A stretch of 64,000 bases of DNA from Archangium violaceum. Lineage in GTDB: Bacteria; Myxococcota; Myxococcia; Myxococcales; Myxococcaceae. Shown one piece after another: positions 1-8,789 of the stretch. Location of the stretch: positions 5,643,501 to 5,707,500 of the forward strand of contig NZ_CP069338.1 of the NCBI RefSeq assembly GCF_016859125.1, in the 5' to 3' direction. The first letter of the stretch is position 1, and the number at the start of each line of letters is the position of its first letter. The translations under genes and the position numbers were made by a program. Below the pieces are notes generated by a model, which was given only the letters and a program-made list of their open reading frames with translations, ran no database searches and was not told the DNA's origin.

Positions 1-478
1 ACAGGTCGGCCTTGGTGAGGACCACCACGGGCTGGGCTCCGCTGTCCCAGGCGAGCGCCAGGTAGCGCTCGAGCCGCCGCGGGTTCAGGTCCCGCGTCAG
101 CGCGGAGACGAGGAAGACCACGTCCACGTTGGCGGCGACGACCTGCTCCTCGTCGATCCGGCCAGCGGCCTTGCGGGCGAGCTGCGTGCGCCGGGGGAGC
201 ACGGCCTGGATGAGGGACGTGCCCTCCTGGATGCGGGGCTCGAAGGCAACCCAGTCCCCGACGACCGGGCGCACGGACTCTCCCTTGCGGATGGCCATGC
301 GCAGCCGCCCCGGGACGGTGGCCCTCAGGTCCCCACGCGCCGAGTACAGGACGTACTCCACGCCGTAGTCGGCGGCGATGCGCGCCGGCTCCTCTCCTTC
401 GCTCGCGCGGGCGCTCCAGGCCTCCTGGAAGGTGGGCCCCCAGCCGAGTTTCTCCAAGGCGTGCTCGTCCATGCTCAT
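1..478 (-). CDS. rsgA: Ribosome small subunit-dependent GTPase A (RsgA/YjeQ), 3' part missing
   Basis: Translating the minus strand from the ATG at 478 (a second in-frame ATG lies at 472) gives 159 codons that run off the left edge. The visible part has a short N-terminal extension and an OB-fold-like region with the motif VVGDWVAFE. It then has the start of the circularly permuted GTPase domain, with NVDVVFLVSAL and the G4-type motif LTKAD just at the edge. This order (OB fold, then G4 before G1) is typical of RsgA, which helps late maturation of the 30S subunit and releases maturation factors on GTP hydrolysis. The G1/G3 motifs and the zinc finger should lie left of the window. It is on the same strand as the next four genes, with a 46-base gap to the nearest. 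Confidence 0.88.
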   Translation of the reverse strand, partial: MSMDEHALEKLGWGPTFQEAWSARASEGEEPARIAADYGVEYVLYSARGDLRATVPGRLRMAIRKGESVRPVVGDWVAFEPRIQEGTSLIQAVLPRRTQLARKAAGRIDEEQVVAANVDVVFLVSALTRDLNPRRLERYLALAWDSGAQPVVVLTKADL

Positions 479-524
479 GCGGCGCACAGACTATGCCCAT
501 CCCAGGAGGGTTGGGGTAGGGCGC

Positions 525-1355
525 TCAACGCGTGGGCGGGGTCTGTCGCCGGGCCGCCGCGGGAGCGCGACGCGGCGGGAGGAGCCTGGTGCGTACCACG
601 GGGTCTCCCGGTTCGAGCACCGGCCCCTCTCCGCCCACCATCACGGGGGGCTCGGAGCCGGTGAAGTAGAGATTGGTGTCGGGAGCCTTCACCACGAGGG
701 AGGCGAGGCCGATCTCCGGATGGACGACCACGCGGTCCGCGGTGAGCGTCCGTCCGCCGAGCGTGAGGGTCTCGGTCCCCTCGCGTGACAGCTTCACGTT
801 CACCTTGCGAGGCTTGGGGGTGGCGGCGAGGGCCTGCAGCTTCACTTCTTCTCCCTGGCGCAGTTGCGGCAGCAGGTTCTTCGCCACCAGGGCGAAGCCC
901 ACTCCGGCGAAGGTGCGGCCCGGCTCCACCTTCAGCCGCTCGTTGTACCGGCGCGTCTTGCCGCCCTCGCGGGAGAGGCCCACGGCTCGCCCGCTGCCGA
1001 AATCGAAGGTGAACTGTCGCGTCGTCCGCCCCTCCCTGCGCTCGCGCCAGTTCCAGCGCTCCTGGACGAGCTCCGGTTGGGTGAGGAAGACGGCGGACTC
1101 CTCGATGATGCGTCCATCCTCGTAGCGGTAGGTCAGCAGGACGTGGAGCCGATCCCCCTCGGTCCATTGGGTGAGGGAGCCCTTGCCGAGCGGCTGGCCC
1201 TCGGGCGTGCTCACGGACAGCTCGCGGGTGGTGTTCCTCTCTGGATAGAGGAGCTCCACGGCCCAGGCTGGAGAGGCGAGGCCCAGCAGCAGTCCCAGGC
1301 TGATCAGCAGTGCACCATGAGACCGACGAGACGTCGGACGAGATGTCTGGCCCAT
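525..1355 (-). CDS. Secreted hypothetical protein
   Basis: A 276-residue protein. The reading frame stays open upstream to 1520, but the ATG at 1355 is the sensible start. It opens a signal peptide with an Arg-rich n-region (residues 1-13) and a hydrophobic core SHGALLISLGLLLGLASPAWA. The region further upstream holds a dispersed palindromic repeat and reads as junk. The mature part is beta-rich and charged, with no cysteine pair or catalytic motif that I recognise, and the C-terminal 20 residues are Arg/Pro-rich. Probably periplasmic or outer-membrane associated. It lies between a sigma-54-type response regulator and rsgA on the same strand, but the 169-base gap to the regulator, which holds a repeat, makes co-transcription uncertain. 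Function unknown. Confidence 0.75.
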   Translation of the reverse strand: MGQTSRPTSRRSHGALLISLGLLLGLASPAWAVELLYPERNTTRELSVSTPEGQPLGKGSLTQWTEGDRLHVLLTYRYEDGRIIEESAVFLTQPELVQERWNWRERREGRTTRQFTFDFGSGRAVGLSREGGKTRRYNERLKVEPGRTFAGVGFALVAKNLLPQLRQGEEVKLQALAATPKPRKVNVKLSREGTETLTLGGRTLTADRVVVHPEIGLASLVVKAPDTNLYFTGSEPPVMVGGEGPVLEPGDPVVRTRLLPPRRAPAAARRQTPPTR

Positions 1356-1460
1356 GCCACGAAGGTGGAGGGAGTGCGGGCTTTTGGGGAGCGCGGGCTC
1401 GGACACTCCGAAATTCCCTCCCTCCCAGGCATCCGGGCGGTCGTGCCGGGCTCCGCCTGC

Positions 1461-1481
1461 TCCCTCTCCCGGGGGAGAGGG
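1461..1481. repeat. Dispersed palindrome, CCCTCTCCC/GGGAGAGGG type
   Basis: The sequence CCCTCTCCC-GG-GGGAGAGGG forms a near-perfect 9-bp stem between the response regulator gene and the secreted hypothetical gene. Close relatives lie at 25585-25609 and 50112-50132, and a related GC palindrome at 14153-14172. No T-tract follows on either strand here, so it reads as an interspersed element rather than a terminator. Confidence 0.6.
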
Positions 1482-1524
1482 GACATCCACGGACTTCGTC
1501 CAGGAACTCCGTGGACACACCGCG

Positions 1525-2943
1525 CTAGAGCAGCCCGTGCTCCTCGAGCTTGTTGTAGAGGGTGCGTCGGCTGATGCCGAGCAGGCGCGCCGCGAGGGTG
1601 CGGTTGTCCCCGGCTCGCTTCAATGCGTCCACCAGCGCCTGCCGCTCCATCTCCTTGCGCTGTGACTCCAGGGTGCGCCCCTCGCCATTCGTGCTTCCCG
1701 CCGTGGGCACGGCCGCGATGCTCAAGGAGGGACTCACGGGCTCGGGCGCGGGCGCCACCGGGACGATGCCCGGCTGCCTCGCGACCTCGCGCATCACCTC
1801 GTCGCCGGTGAGGAGGGGCCCATCGGAGAGCACCACGAGGCGCTCGATGAAGTTCTGCAACTGGCGCACGTTGCCGGGCCATGGCTGGGCGCGCAGGGCG
1901 GCGAGCCCGTCCGGCGTCAGGGTGAAGGGCGGCCTGCCATTGGCCTTCGCGTGCACGTCGAGGAAGTGCCGCACGAGGGGCTCGATGTCCTCGGTCCGGG
2001 CCCGCAGCGGGGGCATCCATACCGGCACCACGTTGAGCCGGTAGAAGAGGTCCTCGCGGAACTCGCCCTTGCGCACCATCTCCTCGAGGTTGCGGTGCGT
2101 GGCCGCCACGAAGCGCACGTCCACCTTCAGCGTCTGCGTGCCGCCGAGCCGCTCGAACTCGCGCTCCTGCAACAGCCGCAGCAGCTTCACCTGCACCTGC
2201 GGGGTGATGTCGCCGATCTCGTCCAGGAAGAGGGTTCCGCCGTTGGCCAGCTCCACGCGGCCGGGCTTCCGCGTGGCCGCGCCGGTGAAGGCGCCCTTCT
2301 CGTAGCCGAACAGCTCGCTCTCCAGCAGGGTGTCCGGCAGGGCCGCGCAGTGCAGCTTCACGAAGGGTCCGCCGCGCCGGGGGCTGGCGTCGTGCACCGC
2401 CTTGGCGGCCAGCTCCTTGCCCGTGCCGGACTCGCCGCGCAGCAGCACCGTGGCGGTGCCCGTGGCCGCTCGCGTCAGCAGCGCCTGCACCTCGGCCATG
2501 GCGGTGCTCTGGCCCACGAAGCCGCTGGCCTCCTTCACCAGGGGGCGCATGCCCTCCTGCTGTTGCTGGGCCCGCAGGAGCGCCTTGCGGATGCTGAAGA
2601 GGATCTCCTCCCGGTCGAAGGGCTTGAGGGCGAAGTCCGCGGCGCCCGCCTTCATGGCCTCCACGGCCAGTGGCACGGTTCCATGCGCGGTGAGGAGAAT
2701 GACGGGCACGTCCGGCCAGGTGCGTCCCACCTCGGCGAGCAGCTCCATGCCGCTCATTCCGGGCATGCGCACGTCGCTCACCACCACGTCGATGGGCTTG
2801 CGGCCCAGCAGGGCGAGCGCCTCCTGGCCCTGGGTGGCCGTGTGCACGGTGAGCCCCGCCTGGCCCAGCAGCGCGCCGAGCACCTTGGCCACGGCCGGGT
2901 CATCATCCACCAGCAACACGCTTCCCTTGAGCAGCTCGGCCAC
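1525..2943 (-). CDS. Sigma-54-dependent response regulator, NtrC family
   Basis: A 472-residue three-domain regulator. The receiver (1-125) has the acidic pair at 13-15, the phosphoacceptor Asp57 in SDVRMPG, Thr85 and Lys107. The AAA+ domain (about 140-370) has Walker A GESGTGKE (170-177), the sigma-54 contact loop GAFTGA (217-222) and Walker B GGTLFLDEIGD (235-245). After a Pro-rich linker, a Fis-type helix-turn-helix closes the protein (NRTLAARLLGISRRTLYNKL). It should activate RNA polymerase-sigma54 when phosphorylated. The histidine kinase gene ends 78 bases upstream on the same strand, so the two form a two-component pair. Such enhancer-binding proteins are abundant in myxobacteria. The target promoters cannot be read here. 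Confidence 0.95.
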   Translation of the reverse strand: MAELLKGSVLLVDDDPAVAKVLGALLGQAGLTVHTATQGQEALALLGRKPIDVVVSDVRMPGMSGMELLAEVGRTWPDVPVILLTAHGTVPLAVEAMKAGAADFALKPFDREEILFSIRKALLRAQQQQEGMRPLVKEASGFVGQSTAMAEVQALLTRAATGTATVLLRGESGTGKELAAKAVHDASPRRGGPFVKLHCAALPDTLLESELFGYEKGAFTGAATRKPGRVELANGGTLFLDEIGDITPQVQVKLLRLLQEREFERLGGTQTLKVDVRFVAATHRNLEEMVRKGEFREDLFYRLNVVPVWMPPLRARTEDIEPLVRHFLDVHAKANGRPPFTLTPDGLAALRAQPWPGNVRQLQNFIERLVVLSDGPLLTGDEVMREVARQPGIVPVAPAPEPVSPSLSIAAVPTAGSTNGEGRTLESQRKEMERQALVDALKRAGDNRTLAARLLGISRRTLYNKLEEHGLL

Positions 2944-3021
2944 GGTGCTTCATCTCCTGGTACGGGGCCGTCCGATGCTACCGCGCCCTCGCGGGCCCGT
3001 CAGCGGCGGCTCTTTTCACTC

Positions 3022-4560
3022 TCAGCCCGGCCAGGGCTCCGCTTCCCGCTCGAGGAGCGCCCCCGCGCACTCGTCGGACGCAGGCAGGCGCAGCGTCACC
3101 GTGGTGCCACGTCCCTCGTGGCTCGTCAGCGTCACCTGTCCCCCGTGGGCCTCCACCACCCGCCGTACGAAGGCCAGCCCCAATCCGCTCCCCGTGGCCT
3201 TGGTGGTGTAGAAGTCGTCGAAGGCCCGCTCGCGCGTGCGCACGTTCATGCCCTCGCCGGTGTCCTCCACGCTGAGCTCCACCCCCGTCCCCTCGAGCCG
3301 CGTCCGCAGGGTGAGGGTGCCCCCGCGCGGCATGGCCTCGAAGGCGTTGCGCACCAGGTTCTCCAGCGCGTTGGCCAGCAGATCCCAATCCCCCGCGCAG
3401 CGCGGCAGGTCCACCGTCAGCTCGCGCCGGAGCTCCACCTCGGGGCGGCCGGTGAAGGTCTGCAGGGACAGCACGCTCGCCACCAGTTGGTTCATATCCA
3501 GCGGCTGCATGAGCGGCTCCACCCGGCCCAGGCGCTGGTAGGTGCTCACCACGCGGTCCAACCGCTCCACCTGCTCCAGCAAGAGGTCCAGGAACTCGCC
3601 CTTGTCGTCCCAGGGCCGCCCCTGCGCGTGCTCCACCTTGAGGTACTGCGCGGCTCCCTTGAGCGCGGCGATGGGGTTCTTCAGGTCGTGCGCCATCTGC
3701 GCCGAGAAGCGGCCCAGGGTGGCCATCTGCTCCAGCCGCTCGCGCTGGGCGACGAAGGCGATGACGCCCCGGCGGGTGATGGCCAGCAGCGCCAGGGTGA
3801 TGGCCGCCGTCCCCACCACCAGCGCGCCGTACTGCGCGGCGAACATCTGGAAGACGGCCAGGTAGGACAGCACGCCCATCAGCGCCAGCAGCAGCGCGTA
3901 CATCGCGTGGACGTTGGAGAGCTCCCTCCCGAAGAGGCGCAGGCGCAGCGCCACCACGGCGATCGCCGGCAGGCCCAGCAGCGTGCCCAGGTTGCCCAGG
4001 CGCGGCACGTCCGTGCCCAGCACCGCCACGAGGTCCGTGCCCAGCAGCGTCACCAGCAGCGCCAGTCCCGTGAGGAGCAGCCCCGCCCGGGTGCGCTCGG
4101 TGGAGCGGACCTCGCGGCGCAGGTGCCAGGTGAGCAATCCGAAGCCACCGAGCAGCAGCGGCGCGCTGAGCGCCAGCACCGCCACGGCGAAGCCCCGCGA
4201 GGCCACCGCCGCGGCCACTCGCGCCGAGCCCAGCCCCACCAGGGTGGTGATCGCCAGCACACCGAAGACGCCGTACGCGGAGAACATCACCGCGGACAAC
4301 CGGCGCCGCTCGCCCACGAAGGAGAGGATGAAGTGCATGGCCGACGGAGCGCTCATCAGCGCCGCGCCCGTGGCGATGAGGCGCCAGCCCGCCTCGCCCG
4401 AGTGCGCCAGCGCGAAGTCGGCGAAGTTCCACGTGGACAGCGCGATGCACAGCACCGACAGGGGGAGCGCCATCGGGCTGCGTCCCACGCGTACCAGGGC
4501 CAGGCCCGCCAGCGCCAGCAGGCCCGCGCAGGCCCCGAGGCTGATCCACGCCTGGGTCAT
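3022..4560 (-). CDS. Membrane sensor histidine kinase, partner of the NtrC-type regulator
   Basis: 512 residues from the ATG at 4560, which has a G-rich Shine-Dalgarno run (GGGGGGG) about seven bases ahead. A GTG 18 bases upstream (4578) is possible but less likely. The first 265 residues are a polytopic membrane region with about seven hydrophobic helices, like the 7TM-type N-terminal modules of bacterial kinases. There is no large periplasmic loop, so sensing is probably intramembrane or indirect. The kinase core follows: H box MAHDLKNP with His291, N box ENLVRNAFEAM, G1 DTGEGM and G2 GSGLGLAF. All catalytic residues appear intact. It lies between the HEAT-repeat protein (25-base gap) and the response regulator, so the three probably share a transcript. 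Confidence 0.93.
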   Translation of the reverse strand: MTQAWISLGACAGLLALAGLALVRVGRSPMALPLSVLCIALSTWNFADFALAHSGEAGWRLIATGAALMSAPSAMHFILSFVGERRRLSAVMFSAYGVFGVLAITTLVGLGSARVAAAVASRGFAVAVLALSAPLLLGGFGLLTWHLRREVRSTERTRAGLLLTGLALLVTLLGTDLVAVLGTDVPRLGNLGTLLGLPAIAVVALRLRLFGRELSNVHAMYALLLALMGVLSYLAVFQMFAAQYGALVVGTAAITLALLAITRRGVIAFVAQRERLEQMATLGRFSAQMAHDLKNPIAALKGAAQYLKVEHAQGRPWDDKGEFLDLLLEQVERLDRVVSTYQRLGRVEPLMQPLDMNQLVASVLSLQTFTGRPEVELRRELTVDLPRCAGDWDLLANALENLVRNAFEAMPRGGTLTLRTRLEGTGVELSVEDTGEGMNVRTRERAFDDFYTTKATGSGLGLAFVRRVVEAHGGQVTLTSHEGRGTTVTLRLPASDECAGALLEREAEPWPG

Positions 4561-4585
4561 CTCATGCCCCCCCGTCACCCGCGAA

Positions 4586-7252
4586 TCAGAGCAGGGCCAG
4601 CCGACGTGCCCGGGAGGGATCCGCCACCGCGGCCTCCCACCGGCGCACGGCGGCTTCGCGCTCGGGCTCGGGCGCGTCGGCGTAGTAGCCGAGCGCGTCG
4701 TTGAGCGCGCGGCTGAGCTCCTCGCTGGCGGCCAGGCGGATGTCCAGCTCCGGGTGGCGCAGCGCGGAGACGAGCCAGTCCGCGCGGCGGCGCTGCCGGT
4801 TCTCCGCCCACCAGGCCGTCCACGCGCGCGTGTCCAGGCCGAACGTGGCGCGCGTCACCTCGCGCAGCGCCTCGGAGGCGGCCTGGGCGCACATCTCGTC
4901 GTCGCCCGCGGTGAGGTGGATGAGGCCCTCGATGGCCTCGCGATCGTGCAACGTGCCCAGGGCGCGGGCGGCCAGCGAGCGGCGCAGCGCGTCCCGGCTG
5001 GTGAGCTCCTGGCGCAGCTCCTTCCGGGCCGCGTCCAGGCGGGGCAGGTGCTTGAGGGCGGCGGCGGCCACGCGCGCGGCGCTGGAGATGTCCGGCTCGT
5101 AGTCGAAGAGGCCGCGCAGCACGCCGTCCACCAGCTCCACGTAGGGGAGGCTGCCGGCGGTGAGGAGCGCGAAGTAGCGCGTGTCCGGATCGCTCGAGTC
5201 CAGCAGGGGCGCCAGGGCCTGGGCCGCGGGCCGGCCGAGCCGCGAGAGGGCGCCGGGGATGGGGCCCAGCTCATCGGCCTCGGGCAGCTCCACCACGGGC
5301 AGGCGGCTCCACGCGGTGGGGCCGGGGAAGTGGGTGGCGAGCACCCGGGCACTGGCCTCGGGCGAGCGCGCCAGCTCGGCCATGGCGTTCGCGCGCTGGT
5401 TGGCGTCCGGGCCGGTGAGGCGCTTGAGGAGGGGGCCGAAGTCCGGAGGCGGGCGCTCCTCCTGGGACATCACGAGCGGGGCCATGGCGGCGGCGCGGCC
5501 CAGCACGTTGGCGGAGCGGGTGACGAAGGGGCTCCACCCCAGGCCCGCGGCCATGTTGGGGGCCGGGGTGCTCGGGGCCGCGCCGGTGTTGGCGGCGGGC
5601 TCGTCCACGTCCACGTCGAAGTCCAGGACGTTGCGCAGCTCGCCCAGGCGCTGCTTGCGGAAGAGGATGAGCTCCTGGAATGCACCGGGCATGTCCTGGC
5701 AGAACAGGATGAAGTCGGAGAGGCGGCGCTGGCTGATGGGCTTCTGGCCGCAGTCTCCATAGATGACGGCCACGAGCCGGCCGCGCACCTCCACCGGGTA
5801 GAGAAAGAGGGTGCGGGGCGGCTGCCGGCCGAACAGCTCCAGGTAGTGCTTCGTCAGGCTGTCGGGCGGCATGGGACCCGCGTAGCTGCCGCGGGTGATG
5901 GCCACGGTGCGGAAGACGCTGGAGGCGTCGAGCGGGATGGAGACCTGCGAGAGCTTGTCGCTGCCCAGGCCGTCGCCACGCGAGTCCCAGCCCACGGCCG
6001 CGCCGCGCAGCACGGCGAAGGCGGCCACGTAGTCGAAGGTGCGGCGCCCGAAGCGCAGGGCGGTGTCGATGAGCCGATCGCGATCCCTCGTGGACTCCTT
6101 GAGGGCGGCGCGTGCCTGCGCGAGCGTCCAGTCGGGTACCTCGTCGCGAGCGGACTGCGGCGCGGCGACCTCTGGAGCGCGGGGCTCGAGCCGCGGGCGC
6201 GCCTGCGGCCCGCTCTGGGCGACGGGCTGCGGCACGGGCGCCTGTACCGCGGTGGCCTGCGCCTGGGGTTGTACTGGAGGACGCGTGGCGGCCGGAGCGG
6301 CGGGCTGCGCGGGTGCTTGCGGAGCCGGAGCCGCGGGGCGCGCGACGGGCGCGGGCTGCTGGGCCTGGGGCGGAGCCGCGGGGCGAGCGACGGGCGCGGG
6401 CTGCGCGGGTGCTTGCGGAGCCGGAGCCGCGGGGCGCGCGGGCTCGGGCATGTTCAGCCGCAGCGGCTCGCGGACGGGCGCCGAGGGCTGTGCCGCGGGA
6501 GCCGTGGGCGCGGGGGGACCGGCGGGACGCGGAGGCTGCGCGGGCGCGGCGTGGGGGGCCGGAGCCGGAGGTGCGGCGGGGCCTCGCTGAGGCTGAACCT
6601 GGGGTTGGGGCTGCGCGGGCGGCGCGGCGGGCGTCCTCTCGATGGGGATGGGCTCGGCGGCCACGGAGCGCGCCAGTCGCTCCACCATCTCCAGGGTGAG
6701 GGCCGCGGATTCATCGACCGCGGGCCTGGGCGCGGGAGCCGGGGCGGGGGCGGGCTGCGCGGGAGGGACGGGCTGGGGCCGCTCGGGGTCGAGCGAGGCG
6801 AGGAGGGCGGCGTAGCGCGGCGCGAGCGGCTGCCGGTAGATGACGGAGATCCACTCGCGGACGCGGACCTCGGTGGCCACCCAGAGCTCGAGCGGCTTGC
6901 CGAGCAGGAAGCCCACCTCCTCCAGCTCCTTCATCGGCACCGGGTAGCCGCAGGCCACGTGGAGGGTGTTGCCGTCGAGCGACAGCGGCACCACGCACAG
7001 CCGGTCGGCGATCTTCGGAGGGATGAAGGAGGCGACGTCCGCGTTGGGCTCGAAATCGGCGAGGTTGACCGGACGCAGCGCGGAGGCCTCTCCGAGCGCG
7101 TGCAGGACCTGGGCTTCGGGCAGGAGCCGGCGCTCGAGGAGCGCGGTGTCGATGGCGCCACCCTGCGCCGCCTGATGCCGTAAGGCTTCCTCGGCCTTGT
7201 CCTGGGGGAGGAGGCCATGCGCGATCAGGGTGTGTGCAAGATGGGCAGGCAT
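4586..7252 (-). CDS. GspE N-terminal-like/GAF-like/HEAT-repeat protein
   Basis: 888 residues. Residues 1-150 resemble the N-terminal domain of GspE/PilB-type ATPases (MshEN), including the helix pattern LIAHGLLPQDKAEEALRHQ, but there is no ATPase domain. The MshEN c-di-GMP motif normally opens with Arg-Leu-Gly; here that is His-Leu-Ala, so the binding site looks degenerate. Residues about 165-370 are a very Pro/Ala/Gln-rich linker of imperfect repeats. Residues about 390-550 look GAF-like, with the motif VEVRGRLVAVIYGDC. The C-terminal 300 residues carry HEAT-like helical repeats (for example ALGTLHDREAIEGLIHL). Probably a cytoplasmic scaffold or signalling adaptor. It stands first in a likely operon with the kinase and regulator, which suggests it belongs to the same signalling route. 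Confidence 0.85.
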   Translation of the reverse strand: MPAHLAHTLIAHGLLPQDKAEEALRHQAAQGGAIDTALLERRLLPEAQVLHALGEASALRPVNLADFEPNADVASFIPPKIADRLCVVPLSLDGNTLHVACGYPVPMKELEEVGFLLGKPLELWVATEVRVREWISVIYRQPLAPRYAALLASLDPERPQPVPPAQPAPAPAPAPRPAVDESAALTLEMVERLARSVAAEPIPIERTPAAPPAQPQPQVQPQRGPAAPPAPAPHAAPAQPPRPAGPPAPTAPAAQPSAPVREPLRLNMPEPARPAAPAPQAPAQPAPVARPAAPPQAQQPAPVARPAAPAPQAPAQPAAPAATRPPVQPQAQATAVQAPVPQPVAQSGPQARPRLEPRAPEVAAPQSARDEVPDWTLAQARAALKESTRDRDRLIDTALRFGRRTFDYVAAFAVLRGAAVGWDSRGDGLGSDKLSQVSIPLDASSVFRTVAITRGSYAGPMPPDSLTKHYLELFGRQPPRTLFLYPVEVRGRLVAVIYGDCGQKPISQRRLSDFILFCQDMPGAFQELILFRKQRLGELRNVLDFDVDVDEPAANTGAAPSTPAPNMAAGLGWSPFVTRSANVLGRAAAMAPLVMSQEERPPPDFGPLLKRLTGPDANQRANAMAELARSPEASARVLATHFPGPTAWSRLPVVELPEADELGPIPGALSRLGRPAAQALAPLLDSSDPDTRYFALLTAGSLPYVELVDGVLRGLFDYEPDISSAARVAAAALKHLPRLDAARKELRQELTSRDALRRSLAARALGTLHDREAIEGLIHLTAGDDEMCAQAASEALREVTRATFGLDTRAWTAWWAENRQRRRADWLVSALRHPELDIRLAASEELSRALNDALGYYADAPEPEREAAVRRWEAAVADPSRARRLALL

Positions 7253-7644
7253 GGGGGACGCGGCATCTTACGGCCCTGGACGGCGGGCACAACGAATCCT
7301 TCAAGAACCGAGGGGACTTGCCGTTCCTCCTCGGGAGGAGGGGGTGGAGCGGTCGGATGGCCGACCGCTGACGGTGGAGCCATCAGGTAGCTCCGGCCTG
7401 GGGGACCTGATGGGCTGGATGTTGGATGGATGTCGCGGAGCTTTGTTCACCAGCGGAGTGCGACAACGGTTTCTGGCCCAGCCCACCTTTATTCTTGCGC
7501 TCTCATGGTCCAACAATGTGGCGTGTCTTTCCCGGGCTTGCCCTGAAGTAGGGGATGGCCCTGGGGAGATGGGGGGTCGCATGGTGGTCTCTGTTTGTCA
7601 GTCTCCATGCAAGGAACAGACCCGCAATCAAGCAAGGGGCGGAC
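7253..7644. other. 392-base intergenic region with two hairpins
   Basis: Divergent promoter region between the minus-strand HEAT-repeat gene and the plus-strand KAS III gene. It holds two perfect hairpins close together: CCTCCT-CGGG-AGGAGG (7326-7341) and GCGGTCGG-ATGG-CCGACCGC (7349-7368). Neither is followed by a T-tract. An AT-richer stretch follows around 7480-7500 (CCTTTATTCTTG), and a Shine-Dalgarno run AAGGGG ends just before the ATG at 7645. The frame of the KAS gene stays open back to 7555, but that part has no protein-like character. I found no convincing small gene or riboswitch. Confidence 0.5.
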
Positions 7645-8739
7645 ATGAAGACTGTTCGCGTTGCAGGCGCTGGTGCTTTCGTTCCTTCTCGGTCCATCAG
7701 CAACGAGCGGATCGCCGCGGCTTTTCCGGGCTGGTCCGCTGAGCGGATTCTCGAGAAGACGGGCATCCGCGAGCGGCGCTACCTGTGGGACATCGACGCG
7801 CGGGGTCATGCCATCGCTCCGCCCGAGAGAGATCTCCCCATCTACCCGGCCTCCAATACCGACATGTGCGAGGTCGCCCTGCGCCGGGCGCTGGAGCAGT
7901 CGGGCGTGGACGCCCGGGAACTGGACGCGCTCTTCCTCGTCACCTGCTCGCCGGACGAGCTGAACTTCAACCATGACGCGATGGCGTTGCACCAGCGGTT
8001 GGGCTGCCGTGCCGACACCTTCGCGCTGGTGATAGACGATGGCTGCGGCGGCACGCCCTACATCCTCGACATGGTGTGCAAGATGATGCAGGGCCACCGT
8101 TTCAAGACGGTGGCCGTGGTGGCGTCCTCGTTGCTCTCACCGCAGCTCCACCCGGACGTCTACACCGCCGAGGTCGTCCCGGCCCCGGGGCGCAAGCCGC
8201 TCAACGCCTATCTCTCCGTCTATGTATTCGGGGATGGGGCGGGCGCGGTGGTGTTGCGGGCGGACGGCAGGGAGGGAGAGGGCATCCTCGCGACCATGTC
8301 CGGCAACGCCCACGCGGAGCTGGTGATTCGTCGGGGCGGGGGGATGCTGCGGCTGCCGTACCAGGGGCGGGCGCGGCCGGCGGACATGGCCTTCGTGGTG
8401 GACGGGCCTCGGGTGGCGAGGGGCTACTCCACCTATATGAAGCAGTGCCTCGAGGCGGTGCTCGCCGACCGGCCCGAGCTGTGCTCCGAGGTGAAGCGCT
8501 ATTACTTCCACCAGCCCAACAAGCGGTTGATGGAGCACTTCATCCAGACGGCGGGTCTGCCCCACGAGCGCGTGGCCATGAACGTGGACCGCTACGGCAA
8601 CACCTCCGCGGCCGGGAAGCTGATCCTTCTGGCCGAGGACCTGGAGGCGGGCCGGGTACGTCTGGGCAGTGGAGACCTGGTGCTGTTGGCCGCGGTGGGC
8701 GCGAATGTCCACTACGGGGCGCAGTTGATCCGGTTGTAG
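7645..8739 (+). CDS. 3-oxoacyl-ACP synthase III-like (KAS III/FabH fold)
   Basis: 364 residues, thiolase fold. The catalytic triad of the FabH family is visible: Cys134 in DDGCGGTP, His289 in YFHQPNK and Asn319 in RYGNTSAAG. The glycine-rich motif FGDGAGAVVL (195-204) is also present. FabH condenses an acyl-CoA starter with malonyl-ACP to begin fatty acid synthesis. Stand-alone homologues also make beta-ketoacyl esters or methyl-branched or secondary-metabolite starters, and the sequence does not settle which. There is no acpP, fabD or fabG nearby, so it is not the main fatty acid cluster copy. The ATG at 7645 has a good ribosome site. A TIGR02265 family gene starts 50 bases after the stop, suggesting co-expression. 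Confidence 0.9.
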   Translation: MKTVRVAGAGAFVPSRSISNERIAAAFPGWSAERILEKTGIRERRYLWDIDARGHAIAPPERDLPIYPASNTDMCEVALRRALEQSGVDARELDALFLVTCSPDELNFNHDAMALHQRLGCRADTFALVIDDGCGGTPYILDMVCKMMQGHRFKTVAVVASSLLSPQLHPDVYTAEVVPAPGRKPLNAYLSVYVFGDGAGAVVLRADGREGEGILATMSGNAHAELVIRRGGGMLRLPYQGRARPADMAFVVDGPRVARGYSTYMKQCLEAVLADRPELCSEVKRYYFHQPNKRLMEHFIQTAGLPHERVAMNVDRYGNTSAAGKLILLAEDLEAGRVRLGSGDLVLLAAVGANVHYGAQLIRL

Positions 8740-8789
8740 GCGCGGCCCGTTTCTTTCCCTTCCCCCGAAGGCAGGCAGGAGTGTTCCCC

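Noticed and set aside
1951-4704. A 917-codon plus-strand frame across the response regulator and kinase genes
   Set aside because: A shadow of the NtrC-type regulator and histidine kinase, both of which have complete motifs on the minus strand.
7349-7368. Perfect hairpin considered as a terminator of the minus-strand operon
   Set aside because: It lies upstream of both divergent genes, not after a gene, and has no T-tract.
7510-7545. Possible sigma-54 promoter ahead of the KAS III gene (TGGC ... TTGC)
   Set aside because: The spacing between the GG and GC elements is far longer than the 10 bases required.
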